From: Rhodospirillaceae bacterium
GTDB lineage: Bacteria; Pseudomonadota; Alphaproteobacteria; Rhodospirillales; Magnetovibrionaceae
Length of the DNA: 8,476 nt
Reading direction: 5' to 3'
NCBI GenBank assembly: GCA_002732845.1
Contig: NVSZ01000031.1
Coordinates: 7,342-15,817, forward strand
The translations under genes were made by a program, and so were the position numbers. The first letter of the stretch is position 1, and every line of letters starts with the position of its first letter. The notes beneath the pieces were generated by a model. The model had not been told where the DNA came from, ran no database searches, and was given only the letters and a program-made list of their open reading frames with translations. Shown here piece by piece: positions 5,835 to 8,476 of this stretch.

Positions 5835-7622
5835 TCAGTTTTTTGTGGCGATTTTACGGGTTTGGTCGGTCAGGAATGTCATCGTGTTGGCAACTTTGCC
5901 AAGGGCGCGCGCCCGGCCCCAAGGATTAGAAATGGATTTTGCTTCTTCAAGGGCGTCGTCAAACAAAGCCCAAGCGCCATCCATATCGCCTCGTTTGGCC
6001 CGTTCTGCGGAAATATCACACAGCATCCAGACTCTGGAAAAGGGGCTTTTGATATCTGCGGTTGCCGATTTTGCTTTAGAGGTGGCGCGCTTTTCACCCT
6101 TGGTATCCGTGGCGCTGGCGCGGGCATCGGCGATGGTCCATAAAATTTGGGCTTTCAGGCGCTCGTCTTTGATTTTTGCAGCCGTTGTTAAGGCTTCGTT
6201 GAATAGTTTTTCATCGTTTCCGGCGCTGATGCTGACCTCGTTGAGGGACAGGGCAATGCGGGAATAGGCATAAGCTTTGGCAAACGGGAATTTAATGATT
6301 TTGGCGGCGGCCAAAGCTTTGTCCATGATGGTACGGGAACTTTCCAAATCCCCGGCCCCTGCCTGATAAGACGCAATGCGGGCCAGTACCAAGGCGCGAT
6401 AGCGTACGGCTTCGATGGCCTCGGCGGTGATCAGGGCTTCTTGGGCTTCGCCGACCTGAGCCATACGCGTGGCGGCGGCGATCAGCACCGGGGTGTCGTC
6501 GGAACTGCCCTTTAATCCCCTAAGAATGCCCATGGCCCGTGATGGTGCGCCTGTTTCGGCATAGGCTCCGGCGATGTAACGTTTGCCGTCACGGCGGTCT
6601 TTGTCCGAATCTAAAATCTTGGCAAGATCCTTGGCGAGTTGAATGTGGAGGCTGGTTAAATCATCGTATCCGGCTTTATACATAATTGCGGCAATGCGGG
6701 CATGCACCGAAATCTTGGCGAGCGGCGTTTTAAGGTGCGTTAAGTATTGAAGCAGGTGGCTGGCCGTTGTGGCCGCATCTTTAAATTGTCCGAGGTTGGC
6801 TTGAATTTCGGCAATCTGAACATAGGCTTCAATTTGTTGAGCCGGATCGGGAATAATATCGACGGCGGCCATGGCGGCTTCGGTTTGTCCGGCGTTGGCC
6901 TGAGCTTTGGCAATTTCGCGAAGGGCCACGATGATCAGGCGGGGATCGTGGATGCGCCGGGTGGTGCCGATGGCATCATCGGCTAATCCTGCGCGGGCTT
7001 GGGAGGCTAAGATTTCGCCCAAGGCCCAGTCGCGCATTTCCGGTTTTTCAATTTCATAGGCGCTGGTCGAGGCTTCGATCAACAGGCATTTCGGTTCGGG
7101 GTTTGCCATACAGGCCTTGCTGTCGTGCGGCGTCTTTTCCAAGGTTTCGGCATTTTCCAAAAGCTTGCGGGTTTCGGGGCGCGACATTAAAGAGTCTCGG
7201 GCGGCCTCGGTTGATGCTTTGCGGGTCTTTTTTAGGCGTTTTAAGAGTTTGCTGACCTTGCCGCCGGTTTCTAAATCCAAGGCCAAGGATCGACTGGGAA
7301 TACCATCAATGAACAGATCTGCGCTTTTTTGATAGGTGCGGATCGCTTGTTCGGTTTTTGGCCCATAGCGCCCATCGATGACGCCCAGAAAAAAGCCCTG
7401 GTTGGCAAGGCCTTGTTGAATTTGGCGAATAAGGGCGGCAGGATAAGTTTTTCGGGATGCGGCAGGGATCTGTTCCATAGGGGAACTTGCTGCCACGTCA
7501 AAGGAAGATAGCCCATGGGGGCTAATCAAAGTCGGCGTATCGTTAGGCGCAGCCACACTGATATGGGCTGTGAAAGTACTTAATATAAAAGCCGTGAAAA
7601 CTATTTGTCCCCAAGGACGCAT
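5835..7622 (-). CDS. Exported protein with peptidoglycan-binding domain and TPR-like helical repeats
   Basis: A 595-residue predicted periplasmic protein. Residues 1-24 form a signal peptide with a likely cut at SVA/AP (24/25) and no lipobox. A peptidoglycan-binding (PG_binding_1-type) domain covers about 62-118: LIRQIQQGLANQGFFLGVIDG, then DGRYGPKTEQAIRTYQ at 83-98. A Lys/Arg-rich helical linker (about 121-165) follows, then Cys171 and Cys179, which may form a disulphide. From about 190 to 590 there are roughly eleven helical repeats of 30-40 residues with the pattern 'A..IA..QA.AG....A' (clearest at 195-290, 376-440 and 526-575), resembling TPR or related solenoids and typical of protein-binding scaffolds. 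The ATG at 7622 has AAGGA about 8 nt upstream. It is divergent from thrB. No enzymatic motif is visible. A cell-envelope scaffold role is inference; I do not recognise a named family. Confidence 0.93.
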   Translation of the reverse strand: MRPWGQIVFTAFILSTFTAHISVAAPNDTPTLISPHGLSSFDVAASSPMEQIPAASRKTYPAALIRQIQQGLANQGFFLGVIDGRYGPKTEQAIRTYQKSADLFIDGIPSRSLALDLETGGKVSKLLKRLKKTRKASTEAARDSLMSRPETRKLLENAETLEKTPHDSKACMANPEPKCLLIEASTSAYEIEKPEMRDWALGEILASQARAGLADDAIGTTRRIHDPRLIIVALREIAKAQANAGQTEAAMAAVDIIPDPAQQIEAYVQIAEIQANLGQFKDAATTASHLLQYLTHLKTPLAKISVHARIAAIMYKAGYDDLTSLHIQLAKDLAKILDSDKDRRDGKRYIAGAYAETGAPSRAMGILRGLKGSSDDTPVLIAAATRMAQVGEAQEALITAEAIEAVRYRALVLARIASYQAGAGDLESSRTIMDKALAAAKIIKFPFAKAYAYSRIALSLNEVSISAGNDEKLFNEALTTAAKIKDERLKAQILWTIADARASATDTKGEKRATSKAKSATADIKSPFSRVWMLCDISAERAKRGDMDGAWALFDDALEEAKSISNPWGRARALGKVANTMTFLTDQTRKIATKN

Positions 7623-7650
7623 TTCTGATCCTTATATTTTTTTGTTAACT

Positions 7651-7699
7651 GTCATACTATCGTGCGAATCGTTGCCAGACCCTTAAAATAAAGTATGAC
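7651..7699. promoter_or_regulatory. Dyad with possible back-to-back promoters between the divergent genes
   Basis: GTCATACT (7651-7658) and AGTATGAC (7692-7699) form an 8-bp inverted repeat centred on 7675. Read rightward, TTGCCA (7672-7677), 16 nt, then TATGAC (7694-7699) could be the thrB promoter. Read leftward, CTGGCA (7673-7678), 16 nt, then TATGAC (7651-7656) could drive the peptidoglycan-binding gene. The -10 matches are only four of six, so the promoter calls are tentative; the repeat could equally be a regulator site. Confidence 0.35.
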
Positions 7700-7718
7700 T
7701 TATTAGAGTAATTGCAAA

Positions 7719-8476
7719 ATGGCTGTTTATACCGAAGTAACCGATGAAGACCTCACAGCGTTCGCCGAAGATTTAGGCTTGGGCGAAGTTTTGTCGTGCA
7801 AGGGCATTGCCGAAGGCGTGGAAAATTCTAATTTTTTGCTGGTTACTCAAAAAGATAACTACATCCTGACCCTGTATGAAAAGCGTGTGAACCCAGATGA
7901 TTTGCCGTTCTTTTTGGGCCTGTTAGAGCATTTAGAAGCCGCGGGCGTGGCGTGTCCGAAACCCGTGCGTTCACCAAAAGGTGAAGTATTGCACACTTTA
8001 TCGGGTCGTCCGGCGGCGGTTGTGACGTTTTTGTCCGGCATGTGGCCCCGCAATATTCACACCTATCATACCGCCCAATTGGGCGCGGCCATGGCCAAAA
8101 TGCATGTGGCCGGAGATGGCTTCGAACTCAGCCGGGCCAATGCGCTCAGCGTGAACGATTGGCGCAAAGTTTTGAATTCGTGCGAAGGCCGGGGCGATAG
8201 CGTGGTCAGTGGCATCACGGCGGAGCTCACTTTGGAACTGGATTATTTGGAATCCCATTGGCCCAAAAACTTGCCTACCGGCATCATTCACGCGGACCTT
8301 TTTCCCGATAACGTCTTTTTTCGCGGGGAAAACCTGTCGGGCCTGATTGATTTCTATTTCGCCTGCAATGACATTTTGGCCTATGACTTAGCGATTTGTC
8401 TGAACGCGTGGTGTTTCGAGCCTGATGGCAGCTTTAATGTCACCAAGGCCAAAAAGATGTTCAGGGCTTATGGCAA
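7719..8476 (+). CDS. thrB: Homoserine kinase, choline-kinase-like type (partial, 3' end outside window)
   Basis: Phosphorylates L-homoserine to O-phosphohomoserine with ATP, the step before threonine synthase, in the cytoplasm. This is the aminoglycoside-phosphotransferase/choline-kinase fold version found in alphaproteobacteria and pseudomonads, unrelated to the GHMP-type enzyme of E. coli. 252 codons are present of a usual length near 320, so about 65-70 residues are missing at the window edge; this is not a real truncation. Signatures: GVENSNFLL at 33-41 in the nucleotide-binding lobe, FLSGMWPRNI at 104-113, the catalytic-loop motif HADLFPDN (His191, Asp193, Asn198) and the metal-binding IDFYFACND with Asp211. 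AYDLAICLNAWCFE at 221-234 is typical of ThrB. The ATG at 7719 fits the family N-terminus (AVYTEVTDEDL); the upstream GAG is a weak ribosome-binding site. Divergent from the peptidoglycan-binding gene. Confidence 0.95.
   Translation, partial: MAVYTEVTDEDLTAFAEDLGLGEVLSCKGIAEGVENSNFLLVTQKDNYILTLYEKRVNPDDLPFFLGLLEHLEAAGVACPKPVRSPKGEVLHTLSGRPAAVVTFLSGMWPRNIHTYHTAQLGAAMAKMHVAGDGFELSRANALSVNDWRKVLNSCEGRGDSVVSGITAELTLELDYLESHWPKNLPTGIIHADLFPDNVFFRGENLSGLIDFYFACNDILAYDLAICLNAWCFEPDGSFNVTKAKKMFRAYG

Overview
The window looks like ordinary chromosome from an alphaproteobacterium, most likely of the order Rhodospirillales. This rests on the glycine dehydrogenase split into two subunits, a gcvT-gcvH-gcvPA-gcvPB operon behind a tandem glycine riboswitch, a choline-kinase-like (type II) homoserine kinase, moderate GC content, and hypothetical proteins of a kind I associate with that group. 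The taxonomic call is inference from gene content and protein style. I see no insertion sequences, phage genes, CRISPR arrays, tRNAs or rRNAs.

Layout. Bases 48-419 (+) encode a small conserved protein often mislabelled 'tryptophan synthase subunit beta-like'. It converges on the glycine cleavage operon with only 3 bp between the two stop codons. Bases 423-4860 (-) hold that operon, transcribed right to left as gcvT, gcvH, gcvPA, gcvPB with tight spacing (12 nt, 17 nt, and a 1-nt TAATG overlap). Bases 4861-5209 contain no gene. They hold the operon's control region: a sigma70-type promoter (about 5171-5198), a 14-bp imperfect palindrome over its -35, a two-aptamer glycine riboswitch with a leader-linker helix (4921-5137), a hairpin (4884-4916) and the gcvT ribosome-binding site. 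Bases 5210-5758 (-) encode a predicted outer-membrane lipoprotein. Bases 5835-7622 (-) encode an exported protein with a peptidoglycan-binding domain and a long array of TPR-like helical repeats. After a 96-bp divergent intergenic region, thrB (homoserine kinase) starts at 7719 (+) and runs off the right edge.

How it works together. GcvT, GcvH and the GcvPA/GcvPB heterodimer provide the P, H and T proteins of the glycine cleavage system. The L protein (lipoamide dehydrogenase) is not here and must come from elsewhere. The riboswitch is expected to turn the operon on when glycine is abundant. Homoserine kinase supplies O-phosphohomoserine for threonine, and threonine can be a glycine source, but nothing here shows shared regulation. 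The lipoprotein and the peptidoglycan-binding repeat protein are co-oriented and both envelope-directed. They may act together, but their functions are unknown.

Most notable beyond the standard annotation: a perfect 12-bp inverted repeat inside the first gene that may be the operon's terminator; an aptamer segment complementary to the gcvT Shine-Dalgarno region; a dyad in the thrB divergent promoter region; and the two uncharacterised envelope proteins. I found no clearly new biological system.
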